A stretch of 27,471 nt of DNA from Candidatus Nomurabacteria bacterium RIFCSPHIGHO2_02_FULL_38_15 (GCA_001785575.1 MFUC01000013.1:10710-38180), one strand, 5' to 3'. Shown: positions 13,547 to 20,578, counted from the stretch's first letter. A program made the numbers and translations. The notes: a model not told the origin generated them from the letters alone.

Positions 13547-15268
13547 ATGTTGGATTTAGCAAAACAAATCAAAGACATTATTGATGGCGATGTTGAATCA
13601 TCAAATGAGACTTTGGAAATTTACTCAAGAGATGCGAGTATTTTTAAAGTTATGCCGGAACTAATTGTTTATCCCAAACACAGCGAGGATGTAAAGCGAA
13701 TCGTACATTTTGTAGCCCGTAGCAAACCAGCTAATCCTAATTTATCAATTACAGCTAGATGCGCCGGAACATGCATGTCGGGTGGGGCAATTAATGATTC
13801 AATAATATTGGATTTTACAAAATACATGCATGGCATTAGTGATTTTGCAGTGGAATCCATAGAACATTATGGTATTAAAATGTCGGGCTCTGTTACAATG
13901 TTACCTGGTACGTATTATCGCGACGTTGAAAAATTCACATTAGAAAAGAATATGCTAATGCCAACCTATACGGCTTCAAAAGAAATTTGTGCCGTTGGTG
14001 GCATGGTGGCCAACAATGCAGGTGGCGAAAAGACTCTAAGGTATGGCAAAATGGAAAATTTTATTAAAAGTTTAAAAATTGTTTTTCGCGATGGCAATGA
14101 ATACGAAATTAAGCCTCTTACAAAAGTTGAATTAGAGACCAAGTGCAAACTGGATGATATGGAAGGTGAACTTTACACTGATATTTATAGATTAGTTACT
14201 GAAAACGTAACTGAAATCAACCAGGCCAAGCCCAAAGTTAGCAAAAATTCAGCCGGATATTACCTATGGAATCTGATAAGCAAAAAAGAGTCAGAGGATG
14301 AGATTTTTGATTTGTGTCGTTTGGTGGTGGGCTCACAGGGGACATTGGGCATTATTACTGAAATTACTTGGTATTTAGTGCCCCTACAAAAATACAAAAT
14401 GATCCACGTAACATTTTTAAAAGATCTTTCCAAAATTGATGAGGTTATTGAAACGATACTACCACTAGAACCTGAGAGTGTTGAAAGTTATGATGATGAT
14501 TCATTATCGCTAGCTATTAAATTCTTCCCAGACTTTATTAGACAAATGAACATATTTGAGTTTATCAAATTAGGCCTTTCATTTATCCCAGAGGTTTTAA
14601 TGATGCTTCGCGGTGGTTTGCCAAAACTAGTTTTAATTACTGAATTTACCAGCCAAGACGAAAATGAGTGTTTAGAAAAAGTTACAAAACTAGATACTGT
14701 TCTAAAAAAATTCACCAAAGAATACAATATTCAAACTCGCATTACCAATGCCAAGGGTGGTGAAAAGTATTGGCGCATTAGACGTGAAAGCTTTAATCTA
14801 TTACGTAAACATGTTAAAGGCAAGCACACGGCCCCATTTATTGATGATATTTGTGTTTCGCCCCATGCTTTAGCTGAATTTTTACCAAAACTTAATAAAA
14901 TTTTAAAAGACTATAAATTAGTTTACACAATTGCTGGTCACGCCGGGGATGGTAATTTCCATATTATTCCACTGATGGACTTTAAAGACCCAAAAACTCG
15001 TGACACAATCTTGGCCGTCTCTGATAAAGTTTATGATTTAGTTCGCGAATATAAAGGCTCTATTACGGCTGAACACAATGATGGCTTAATTCGTACACCC
15101 TATCTTGACGAAATGTTTACAGCAAAAACATTAGCGCTTTTTAAAGAAACTAAAGAGATCTTTGACCCTCTTTACATCTTCAACCCCCGCAAAAAAGTCG
15201 GGGCCGACAAACAATACCTTTACGACCATATAATTTTAGAAAAACCCACCCAAAAGCATAACTCATAA
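13547..15268 (+). CDS. FAD-binding oxidase, D-lactate dehydrogenase/GlcD type
   Basis: The 573-residue product has the FAD_binding_4 domain followed by the FAD-oxidase C-terminal domain. Seen: RCAGTCMSGGAINDSIILD and AVGGMVANNAGGEKTLRYG for FAD, VGSQGTLGIITEITW, then GHAGDGNFHIIPLMD and the C-terminal EHNDGLIRTPYL and FDPLYIFNPRKK. Members oxidise D-lactate, glycolate or similar 2-hydroxy acids, passing electrons to quinone or another acceptor. The C-terminal iron-sulfur half seen in some fused enzymes is absent. The stop codon lies inside the REP2 palindrome that also serves as terminator. Confidence 0.9.
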   Translation: MLDLAKQIKDIIDGDVESSNETLEIYSRDASIFKVMPELIVYPKHSEDVKRIVHFVARSKPANPNLSITARCAGTCMSGGAINDSIILDFTKYMHGISDFAVESIEHYGIKMSGSVTMLPGTYYRDVEKFTLEKNMLMPTYTASKEICAVGGMVANNAGGEKTLRYGKMENFIKSLKIVFRDGNEYEIKPLTKVELETKCKLDDMEGELYTDIYRLVTENVTEINQAKPKVSKNSAGYYLWNLISKKESEDEIFDLCRLVVGSQGTLGIITEITWYLVPLQKYKMIHVTFLKDLSKIDEVIETILPLEPESVESYDDDSLSLAIKFFPDFIRQMNIFEFIKLGLSFIPEVLMMLRGGLPKLVLITEFTSQDENECLEKVTKLDTVLKKFTKEYNIQTRITNAKGGEKYWRIRRESFNLLRKHVKGKHTAPFIDDICVSPHALAEFLPKLNKILKDYKLVYTIAGHAGDGNFHIIPLMDFKDPKTRDTILAVSDKVYDLVREYKGSITAEHNDGLIRTPYLDEMFTAKTLALFKETKEIFDPLYIFNPRKKVGADKQYLYDHIILEKPTQKHNS

Positions 15269-15295
15269 AAACATAAGTCCGACTTATGTTTTTAT
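15265..15295. repeat. REP2 palindrome with T-run, also terminator of the FAD oxidase gene
   Basis: The core CATAAGTC, one C, GACTTATG is extended to 15-nt perfect arms by A-tract and T-tract. It starts within the last codons of the oxidase gene and has the form of a bidirectional rho-independent terminator. Confidence 0.85.
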
Positions 15296-15302
15296 TTAAA
15301 CA

Positions 15303-15331
15303 CTGGCATTTTTGGGTAAAATATGTTATAA
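15303..15331 (+). repeat. Direct repeat A, promoter segment upstream of gene at 15351
   Basis: A 29-bp segment starting CTGG and ending TGTTATAA is nearly identical (27 of 29) to 16751-16779 in front of rplY. Both lie just after a REP2 palindrome with T-run, so the duplicated unit is about 60 bp including the palindrome. Confidence 0.85.
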
Positions 15332-15350
15332 CCTATAAAATTATTGAAAA

Positions 15351-15905
15351 ATGGATACACTAGATTTAGATGCGGAAAAACCGACTATTCTTCACTATAA
15401 GGGAAAGAAACAATTGGTTAATGCCATGGAAACAAAAAAGATTGTCCCAACGGATAAAAGTGATTTTTTACAAATATCCAATCTTGATGATTGCCTAGAA
15501 CTTCTCAAGACGAGTGTTTTAGAAATTCTTTCAAAAGAGGTTTCTATTAGCCCTACAGTCTTTGAATTCCCTGAAATTAAGGACTGGAATGGAAAAATTA
15601 CATCTACTATACCAAGAAAATTACTAAAAATTCTGAGTGAGGATATTAAATATAGCTCACTTGTGCGTAGACAATTCTTTCATTATAGTTTACATGAAGC
15701 CATAATAAGATTTTCTCTTCTTGTAAGAGATGGCGAGATCAGTCTTCCCGACAATAGATCCATTATCGCAAGTCTTAAAGTGTATTGGGAAGGTTATCCA
15801 TGTGTGTTGCGTTTAAGACATTACGCGAGTGGTAAAATTGAACTTTATGTAAAGTGGTGTTACTCTAAAGCCTTATTCTTTGAAGATGATTGCTTTTTAT
15901 GTTAA
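15351..15905 (+). CDS. Hypothetical protein, 184 residues
   Basis: Unrecognised. The product is soluble and mixed alpha/beta, with a Lys-rich N-terminal part (YKGKKQLVNAMETKKI), a helical middle (DDCLELLKTSVLEILSKEV) and a C-terminal region that looks like paired strands (KVYWEGYPCVLRLRHYASGK, then IELYVKWCYSKALFFEDD). It lies within a cassette bounded by direct repeats and next to RAYT2, and it has a terminator of its own at 15916-15937. It may be a passenger gene. No signal peptide or membrane segment. Confidence 0.62.
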   Translation: MDTLDLDAEKPTILHYKGKKQLVNAMETKKIVPTDKSDFLQISNLDDCLELLKTSVLEILSKEVSISPTVFEFPEIKDWNGKITSTIPRKLLKILSEDIKYSSLVRRQFFHYSLHEAIIRFSLLVRDGEISLPDNRSIIASLKVYWEGYPCVLRLRHYASGKIELYVKWCYSKALFFEDDCFLC

Positions 15906-15915
15906 CTAACAGCCC

Positions 15916-15937
15916 AGCCCTTTTAAAAAGGGCTTTT
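15916..15937 (+). terminator. Rho-independent terminator after gene at 15351
   Basis: AGCCCTTTT pairs with AAAAGGGCT, followed by a T run. Confidence 0.75.
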
Positions 15938-15972
15938 TTATTTATACAAGTTTGAGTTCTATTTTCCACAGC

Positions 15973-15989
15973 CATAAGTCCGACTTATG
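15973..15989. repeat. REP2 palindrome in the promoter region of RAYT2
   Basis: CATAAGTC, C, GACTTATG. It occupies the -35 position relative to the RAYT2 -10 box at 16002-16007. Confidence 0.88.
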
Positions 15990-16001
15990 TCTAAGTGTGT
16001 G

Positions 16002-16007
16002 TATACT
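16002..16007 (+). promoter_or_regulatory. -10 box of RAYT2
   Basis: TATACT ends 6 nt before ATG 16014, predicting a leaderless transcript. Confidence 0.5.
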
Positions 16008-16013
16008 TATATT

Positions 16014-16718
16014 ATGCCTAATCGAAAAACCCCATTAGTAGTTGGTGAATATTACCATATATACAATAGGGGAAACAGCAAACAAAAAATATTTTTAGAT
16101 GATCAGGATTATGATTATTTTATAAAGTGCCTTTACTGCTGTAATACTTGCAAAAGTTTTACCTTCAGAGAAGATATTGTTAAAAATGGTATTGACGCTT
16201 TTGACTTTGACCGCGACGAAACACTTGTATCTATAGGGGCATGGACATTGATGCCAAACCATTTCCATATTTATATTACAATGAGCCATAAGTCGGACTT
16301 ATGGCTAAGTTTAAAAAAATATAAGGACAAAAATAAAATCTCTGAGTTTATGAGAAAGGTATGTACGGCTTATGCTAAGTATTTTAATTCAAAGTACAAT
16401 AGAACGGGAGGACTTTTTGAGAGTAAGTTCAAATCAACCCACATCAATAATAACAATCAGGCTAAGTATCTTTTTTCTTATATACACTTAAACTGCGTCA
16501 AACTTATACAAAAAGATTGGAAAGAAAATGGTATTAATGATGTTGAAAAAGCTTTAGATTTTATTAGTAAGTACAAGTGGAGTAGCTACAAAGACTATCA
16601 TATTAATGAAAGAAGATACGCTAAAATTTTAGACCTTGAAGTCTTTCCAAAATATTTTTCAAACATAAAAGACTTTGATAAAGAAATATTGATCTGGCTC
16701 AAGTACAAAGAGGCTTAG
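16014..16718 (+). CDS. REP-associated tyrosine transposase (Y1/HUH family), RAYT2
   Basis: The 234-residue product shares GEYYHIYNRG (11-20) with RAYT1, has the HUH motif NHFH (H83, H85) and the tyrosine motif TAYAKYFNSKYNRTG (Y120 likely). Outside these motifs it is quite different from RAYT1, so the two are not recent copies. The start at 16014 is chosen because of the -10 box; an in-frame ATG at 15987 lies inside the palindrome. A REP2 palindrome is read in frame right after the HUH motif (SHKSDLWL, 91-98), and another follows the stop codon by 1 nt. The gene is intact. Confidence 0.92.
   Translation: MPNRKTPLVVGEYYHIYNRGNSKQKIFLDDQDYDYFIKCLYCCNTCKSFTFREDIVKNGIDAFDFDRDETLVSIGAWTLMPNHFHIYITMSHKSDLWLSLKKYKDKNKISEFMRKVCTAYAKYFNSKYNRTGGLFESKFKSTHINNNNQAKYLFSYIHLNCVKLIQKDWKENGINDVEKALDFISKYKWSSYKDYHINERRYAKILDLEVFPKYFSNIKDFDKEILIWLKYKEA
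16284..16306. repeat. REP2 palindrome inside RAYT2
   Basis: Perfect inverted repeat with 11-nt arms (AGCCATAAGTC and its complement) around one G, in opposite orientation to the flanking copies. It is read in frame as SHKSDLWL. Confidence 0.9.
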
Positions 16719-16719
16719 C

Positions 16720-16742
16720 CATAAGTCCGACTTATGTTTTTT
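16720..16742. repeat. REP2 palindrome with T-run after RAYT2
   Basis: CATAAGTC, C, GACTTATG (16720-16736) followed by six T's. It probably serves as terminator for RAYT2, as the first copy does for the oxidase gene. Confidence 0.88.
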
Positions 16743-16750
16743 ATATTAGG

Positions 16751-16779
16751 CTGGTGTTTTTGGGTAAAATATGTTATAA
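16751..16779 (+). repeat. Direct repeat B, promoter of rplY
   Basis: Matches 15303-15331 at 27 of 29 positions. It contains TGTTATAA(A) as an extended -10, ending 8 nt before the rplY ATG, so this is the functional rplY promoter. Confidence 0.85.
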
Positions 16780-16788
16780 AGGTAACCT

Positions 16789-17424
16789 ATGATTACAATA
16801 CAAGGAAATATGCGAAGTAAGGCAAATAGGGTGGGTGAGGTTCGTGCAAACGGCCAAGTACCAGCCGTTGTCTATGGCGCCGGAACTCCGAGTACGTCAC
16901 TCTCTGTACCCGCGCAACAATTTATTAAAATTTTTAAAGAAGCGGGGGAAAGCGAAATTATTAATTTAGAACTTGATGGTAAAAAATTAAATGTACTTAT
17001 TCATGAAGTCCAGTGGCACCCAGTTAAAGACACGCCAATGCATGTTGACTTTTATGTAGTTGATATGAATAAAGAAATTGAGGTAGCCGTACCAATCATT
17101 TTTGACGGCATATCAGAAGCTATTAAACAAGGTGGTGTTTTGGTTAAAGTTCTGCATGAACTTGAAATCAGGTCTATGCCAAAAAATCTACCGCATGAAA
17201 TTATTGTGGACTTAAGTATGCTGGTAAACCTACATGATCAAGTGCAAGTTAAAGATCTGAAAATCCCAAATGGTGTAGAATTTTTGAATGATCTTGATGA
17301 TGTTATTTGTATCGCCGAGCCAGCCGTAGAAGAAATCGAACCCGAGCCAGTTGAAATTGATTTAACAAAAATTGAAGTTGAAAAGAAGGGCAAGAAGGAT
17401 GAGGAGCCAGAAGTAGCTGAATAA
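16789..17424 (+). CDS. rplY: 50S ribosomal protein L25/general stress protein Ctc
   Basis: The 211-residue product has the bL25 N-terminal 5S rRNA-binding domain (NMRSKANRVGEVRANGQVPAVVYG, in two parts; HEVQWHPVKDTPMHVDFYVV) and the C-terminal TL5/Ctc beta domain (VAVPIIFDGISEAIKQGGVL, PHEIIVDLSML, and LPNG-like KIPNGVEFL). The long form with a charged tail (EIEPEPVEIDLTKIEVEKK) is common in many bacteria. It binds 5S rRNA in the large subunit. Expressed from direct repeat B. Confidence 0.95.
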   Translation: MITIQGNMRSKANRVGEVRANGQVPAVVYGAGTPSTSLSVPAQQFIKIFKEAGESEIINLELDGKKLNVLIHEVQWHPVKDTPMHVDFYVVDMNKEIEVAVPIIFDGISEAIKQGGVLVKVLHELEIRSMPKNLPHEIIVDLSMLVNLHDQVQVKDLKIPNGVEFLNDLDDVICIAEPAVEEIEPEPVEIDLTKIEVEKKGKKDEEPEVAE

Positions 17425-17436
17425 CATAAGCTTGTA

Positions 17437-17445
17437 TGCTATAAT
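17437..17445 (+). promoter_or_regulatory. Extended -10 promoter of the transglycosylase gene
   Basis: TGCTATAAT ends 9 nt before ATG 17455. Confidence 0.55.
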
Positions 17446-17454
17446 GTAGGCTAT

Positions 17455-18828
17455 ATGTTAAAACGACTTTTAGCCGTTATTTATATAACAATTGTTATAT
17501 TTGCACCAATTACACAAAGTGTTTGGGCTCAGTCTAGCTCTGCTGATTTGTCTATTGAACAAAGAGCCCAGCTTGAATCAGAGCTGAGGGTACTGGAGCA
17601 GGAAATAGCTGAAAAGGAGGCGCTACTGGCCAAACAAAAAGGTCAATCGGGTTCTATTCAAAATGACTTAAATATTCTAATTAATGACATTAAAAGGGCT
17701 AAGTTACAAATCCAGGCCAAAAATTTAATCATTAGCAAACTCTCAAAAGAGATTGGGACACGTGTTTCAAAAATAAATAATTTAGATCAAAAAATCAGTT
17801 CGGGCCAAGACTCTATTTCTGATTTAATTCGCAAAACTCGAGAGTTAGACAATACGTCGGTCGCACACGTACTCCTTTCAGACAAAACCGTCTCGGAATT
17901 CTACCATGACATTGACGCTTTTGAAATCATCAAACGCGCATTGCGCGAGCATGTTACAGGTGTCAAAGAAGCCAAGACCGACACTGAAATTGAAAAGAAA
18001 AATTTAGAAAAAGATAAAAACAAGCAGGTTGATGCCAAGGTAACAATTGAAAGTGAAAAGAAAAAGGTTGAAAAAAATGAACAGGAAAAAAAGAAGCTTT
18101 TAACGATTAGTAAGGAAAAAGAGTCGGCATATCAGAAGGAGCTGGCGGCTAGACAAAAACGTAAAAATGAAATTTTGTCAGCTTTGTTTAAATTGCGCGA
18201 CACTGGGGCAATTAAATTTGGTGATGCTTTAAATTATGCCAAATCAGCTTCAGCAAAAACTGGCGTACGCCCAGCCTTAATATTAGCGATTATTACTCAA
18301 GAAAGTAATTTAGGCGCCAACGTGGGTACATGTAATAAAGCTGGCCAAGCTGAATCAAAATCTTGGCGTAAAATTATGCCAGGCCCCGAATCTTTAGCAG
18401 CCGGACGATCTAGCCGTGATGATCAAACACCTTACTTGAAAATAGTGGCAAAATTAGGACTGAACCCAGACACCACGCCATTATCATGTCCAATTCCTGG
18501 TGGGGGGTGGGGTGGAGCAATGGGGCCTTCACAATTTATACCTACAACTTGGATATCATATGAAAATAAAATCGCGGCTGCTTTAGGCAAGAGTACGGCT
18601 AACCCATGGAATGCCGAAGATGCGATTATGGCTACCGCCCTGTACTTGTCTGAGCGGGGAGCTAAAGATGGTGGCTACAGTGCTGAACGCAATGCAGCTT
18701 GTAAATACTATTCAGGTGGAGCATGTAAAGATGGCCGTAAACCACCCAATACATTTTATGGAAATGCCGTTATGAGTATTGCTAACAAAATTCAAGCTCA
18801 AATTGATGAATTGCAAGGTTTACAATAA
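17455..18828 (+). CDS. Secreted coiled-coil lytic transglycosylase
   Basis: The 457-residue product has a signal peptide (MLKRLL, hydrophobic core, VWA before QSSS), then a long coiled coil (about 33-250) rich in Glu, Lys and Gln like that of PcsB/EnvC-type peptidoglycan hydrolase regulators, and a C-terminal lytic transglycosylase domain. Seen in it: ILAIITQESNLG with the probable catalytic Glu283, GGWGGAMGPSQFIPTTW and NPWNAEDAIMATALYLSERG, which fit the MltB-like/SLT family. It should cleave peptidoglycan glycan strands outside the membrane, possibly at division, with the coiled coil as its control or docking part. It is encoded alone, with its own -10. Confidence 0.88.
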   Translation: MLKRLLAVIYITIVIFAPITQSVWAQSSSADLSIEQRAQLESELRVLEQEIAEKEALLAKQKGQSGSIQNDLNILINDIKRAKLQIQAKNLIISKLSKEIGTRVSKINNLDQKISSGQDSISDLIRKTRELDNTSVAHVLLSDKTVSEFYHDIDAFEIIKRALREHVTGVKEAKTDTEIEKKNLEKDKNKQVDAKVTIESEKKKVEKNEQEKKKLLTISKEKESAYQKELAARQKRKNEILSALFKLRDTGAIKFGDALNYAKSASAKTGVRPALILAIITQESNLGANVGTCNKAGQAESKSWRKIMPGPESLAAGRSSRDDQTPYLKIVAKLGLNPDTTPLSCPIPGGGWGGAMGPSQFIPTTWISYENKIAAALGKSTANPWNAEDAIMATALYLSERGAKDGGYSAERNAACKYYSGGACKDGRKPPNTFYGNAVMSIANKIQAQIDELQGLQ

Positions 18829-18830
18829 TA

Positions 18831-18839
18831 TGCTAGAAT
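18831..18839 (+). promoter_or_regulatory. Extended -10 promoter of rpmE2-prfA
   Basis: TGCTAGAAT ends 8 nt before ATG 18848. Confidence 0.55.
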
Positions 18840-18847
18840 CAGCCAAT

Positions 18848-19108
18848 ATGAAAAAAGGTATTCACCCAGAAACAAACAGATACGTAGTGTTTGAAGACAA
18901 CCAGAATGGCTCTCGTTTTTTGGTTATGTCAACATTACCAAGTAAAGACACCATTAAATACGATGATGGCAAAGAGTACCCTCTTATTCGTGCTGAAATT
19001 ACCAGCACATCGCACCCTTTTTATACTGGCAAGGAAACACTCCTAGACACAGCTGGGCGTGTTGATAAGTTTAAGAAGCGTGCTTCAGCATCAGCAAGTA
19101 AAAAATAA
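18848..19108 (+). CDS. rpmE2: 50S ribosomal protein L31 type B
   Basis: The 86-residue product reads MKKGIHPETNRYVVFEDN, with SRFLVMSTL, EYPLIRAEITSTSHPFYTG and TAGRVDKFKKR, the pattern of bL31 type B, which lacks the zinc-binding Cys of type A. The start at 18848 is fixed by the conserved MKKGIHP and the -10 box. prfA follows after 12 nt without a Shine-Dalgarno site, so the two probably share an mRNA; rpmE-prfA linkage is common in bacteria. Confidence 0.93.
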   Translation: MKKGIHPETNRYVVFEDNQNGSRFLVMSTLPSKDTIKYDDGKEYPLIRAEITSTSHPFYTGKETLLDTAGRVDKFKKRASASASKK

Positions 19109-19120
19109 AACCTTACTGTC

Positions 19121-20098
19121 ATGTTTGATGAAAATAAAATAGACGAATATAAAAAGAACCCTAAAATGCAGTTCCTTGTATCTGAATATGAGCGTTTTTT
19201 GGTTGAACAAAAAAATTTAGAATTAATGATTGAAACTGAGCCCGAAATGGCCGACATGGCCAAAACCGAGCTTGAAATGCTAAATATTCAAAAAGCTGGT
19301 ATTACAGAGCAGTTAAACAGTATTTTAGAATCTGAAAAGAAAGAAGAGGAATTTCCCAATGAAATTATTATGGAGTTTAGGGCTGGGGCTGGTGGTGATG
19401 AAGCCTCTCTTTTTGCTTATGAATTAGCCAAGATGTATGAAAGATTTGCCGAAATTAAGGGCTGGCAAGTACGTTACTTAGACGAGCACGAAAATGATAT
19501 TGGTGGTTATAAAGAGGCGACTTATGAATTCAAGGGCAAGGAAATTTATAAATACTTGCAATACGAAACAGGTGTGCACCGTGTACAACGAATACCTGCG
19601 ACTGAAAAAAATGGCCGTATTCATACTTCTACCGCATCAGTGGCCGTACTGCCAATTCGTAAAAAAACAACAATTGAAATTAATCCTGTTGATATTGAGA
19701 TTGAATATTCCCGTAGTGGCGGGGCCGGGGGCCAAAATGTTAACAAAGTTGAAACAGCTGTTAGGTTAATCCACAAGCCAACTGGTATTGACGTACGTTG
19801 CACCAGCGAGCGCACCCAATTGGCCAATCGTGAGCAAGCCATGTTTATACTGACGGCCAAATTACAGCAAAAACACGACGAGGAAGAAGCTAAAAAGTAC
19901 GCAGACAATCGCAAAAATCAAATTGGCTCGGGCGATAGAAGCGAGAAAATTCGCACCTACAACTTCCCGCAGGATAGGGTAACTGACCATCGTATAAAAC
20001 AATCATTTTCAAACTTACCCAAAATAATGCTGGGTGAAATGGAGCGAATTATTGAGAGCTTACAATCAGGCACTGTAGGAGATGCTGATGAAGAGTAA
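19121..20098 (+). CDS. prfA: Peptide chain release factor 1
   Basis: The 325-residue product reads UAA and UAG stops. It has GAGGDEASLFAYELAKMYE, the RF1-type codon-recognition motif PAT in VQRIPATEKNGRIHTST, and the catalytic GGQ (203-205) in SGGAGGQNVNKVETAVR. The N-terminal domain is shorter than in E. coli (about 360 residues), as in many small-genome lineages. The RF1 identity matters here: all stops in the window are UAA or UAG, and none is UGA, which would need RF2. Confidence 0.95.
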   Translation: MFDENKIDEYKKNPKMQFLVSEYERFLVEQKNLELMIETEPEMADMAKTELEMLNIQKAGITEQLNSILESEKKEEEFPNEIIMEFRAGAGGDEASLFAYELAKMYERFAEIKGWQVRYLDEHENDIGGYKEATYEFKGKEIYKYLQYETGVHRVQRIPATEKNGRIHTSTASVAVLPIRKKTTIEINPVDIEIEYSRSGGAGGQNVNKVETAVRLIHKPTGIDVRCTSERTQLANREQAMFILTAKLQQKHDEEEAKKYADNRKNQIGSGDRSEKIRTYNFPQDRVTDHRIKQSFSNLPKIMLGEMERIIESLQSGTVGDADEE

Positions 20099-20103
20099 AA
20101 ATA

Positions 20104-20132
20104 TTGCAAAAAGACTTAATTTTTGTTATAGT
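20104..20132 (+). promoter_or_regulatory. Promoter of tRNA-Ile
   Basis: TTGCAA, 17-nt spacer, TATAGT preceded by TGT (extended -10). The predicted start is about 12 nt before the tRNA. Confidence 0.55.
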
Positions 20133-20150
20133 TTTTGCACAAATTGCCAC

Positions 20151-20222
20151 GCGTGTATAGTTCAGTGGTAGAACGCTGTCCTGATAAGACAGAGGTCCTT
20201 GGTCCGATTCCAAGTACACGCA
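20151..20222 (+). tRNA. tRNA-Ile (anticodon GAT)
   Basis: A complete cloverleaf: acceptor GCGTGTA/TACACGC, D arm GTTC/GAAC with an AGTGGTA loop, anticodon stem CTGTC/GACAG with loop CTGATAA (anticodon GAT at 20183-20185), variable loop AGGTC, T arm CTTGG/CCAAG with loop TCCGATT, discriminator A. CCA is not encoded. It decodes AUC/AUU. It is not in an rRNA operon here. Confidence 0.95.
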
Positions 20223-20227
20223 CAAAA

Positions 20228-20253
20228 AAAGCCCTGCAAATTTGCAGGGCTTT
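20228..20253. terminator. Bidirectional terminator after tRNA-Ile
   Basis: A perfect 26-nt palindrome, AAAGCCCTGCAAA and its complement, 5 nt after the tRNA. It overlaps the last codon of the convergent gene at 20252. Confidence 0.8.
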
Positions 20254-20494
20254 AAAAAGGCCACGGCTCGCCTCTGTCTTTTTTATTTGCTTGTGTCATC
20301 ATACAACTTGTGTGTTCGTGACTATCACAACAAGTGCAATCCGCATACAAACATCCCGGATACCTTCCGTTAACACCCGGTGCTCTATCAAAGACTTCAT
20401 CACCAAAGACTTTATCACCAAATTTAGGATAATCTTGCGTAACAGACTGTTGTTTCAATGGCTGACTCGATGCTTGATTCTTTCTTGTTTTCAT
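20252..20494 (-). CDS. Hypothetical Cys-rich small protein, 80 residues
   Basis: Unrecognised. The N-terminal half is polar (Lys, Gln, Ser), the C-terminal half has five Cys and two His in CLYADCTCCDSHEHTSC (C48, C53, C55, C56, C64), which could bind metal or form disulfides. No signal peptide. Start 20494 is chosen because AAGGA lies a short distance upstream, one of the few Shine-Dalgarno sites in the window, and because a consensus promoter is placed correctly for it. The stop codon lies in the shared terminator. Confidence 0.65.
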   Translation of the reverse strand: MKTRKNQASSQPLKQQSVTQDYPKFGDKVFGDEVFDRAPGVNGRYPGCLYADCTCCDSHEHTSCMMTQANKKDRGEPWPF

Positions 20495-20527
20495 ATTCTT
20501 TTTCCTTAAGTACATTTTTCTAACATC

Positions 20528-20556
20528 ATATTAGCAAACAAATACAAGTCTGTCAA
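20528..20556 (-). promoter_or_regulatory. Consensus sigma70 promoter of the Cys-rich gene
   Basis: On the minus strand: TTGACA, 17-nt spacer, TAATAT. The best -35 match in the window. Start predicted near 20520, leader about 26 nt. Confidence 0.7.
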
Positions 20557-20578
20557 TAACATAAAAATCATGATTTTT

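Noticed and set aside
15987..16013. Alternative upstream start of RAYT2
   Set aside because: It lies within the REP2 palindrome and ahead of the -10 box; RAYT1 aligns with the start at 16014.
20135..20509. Plus-strand open frame across tRNA-Ile and the Cys-rich gene
   Set aside because: It runs through the tRNA and its terminator; the minus-strand gene has a promoter and a Shine-Dalgarno site.
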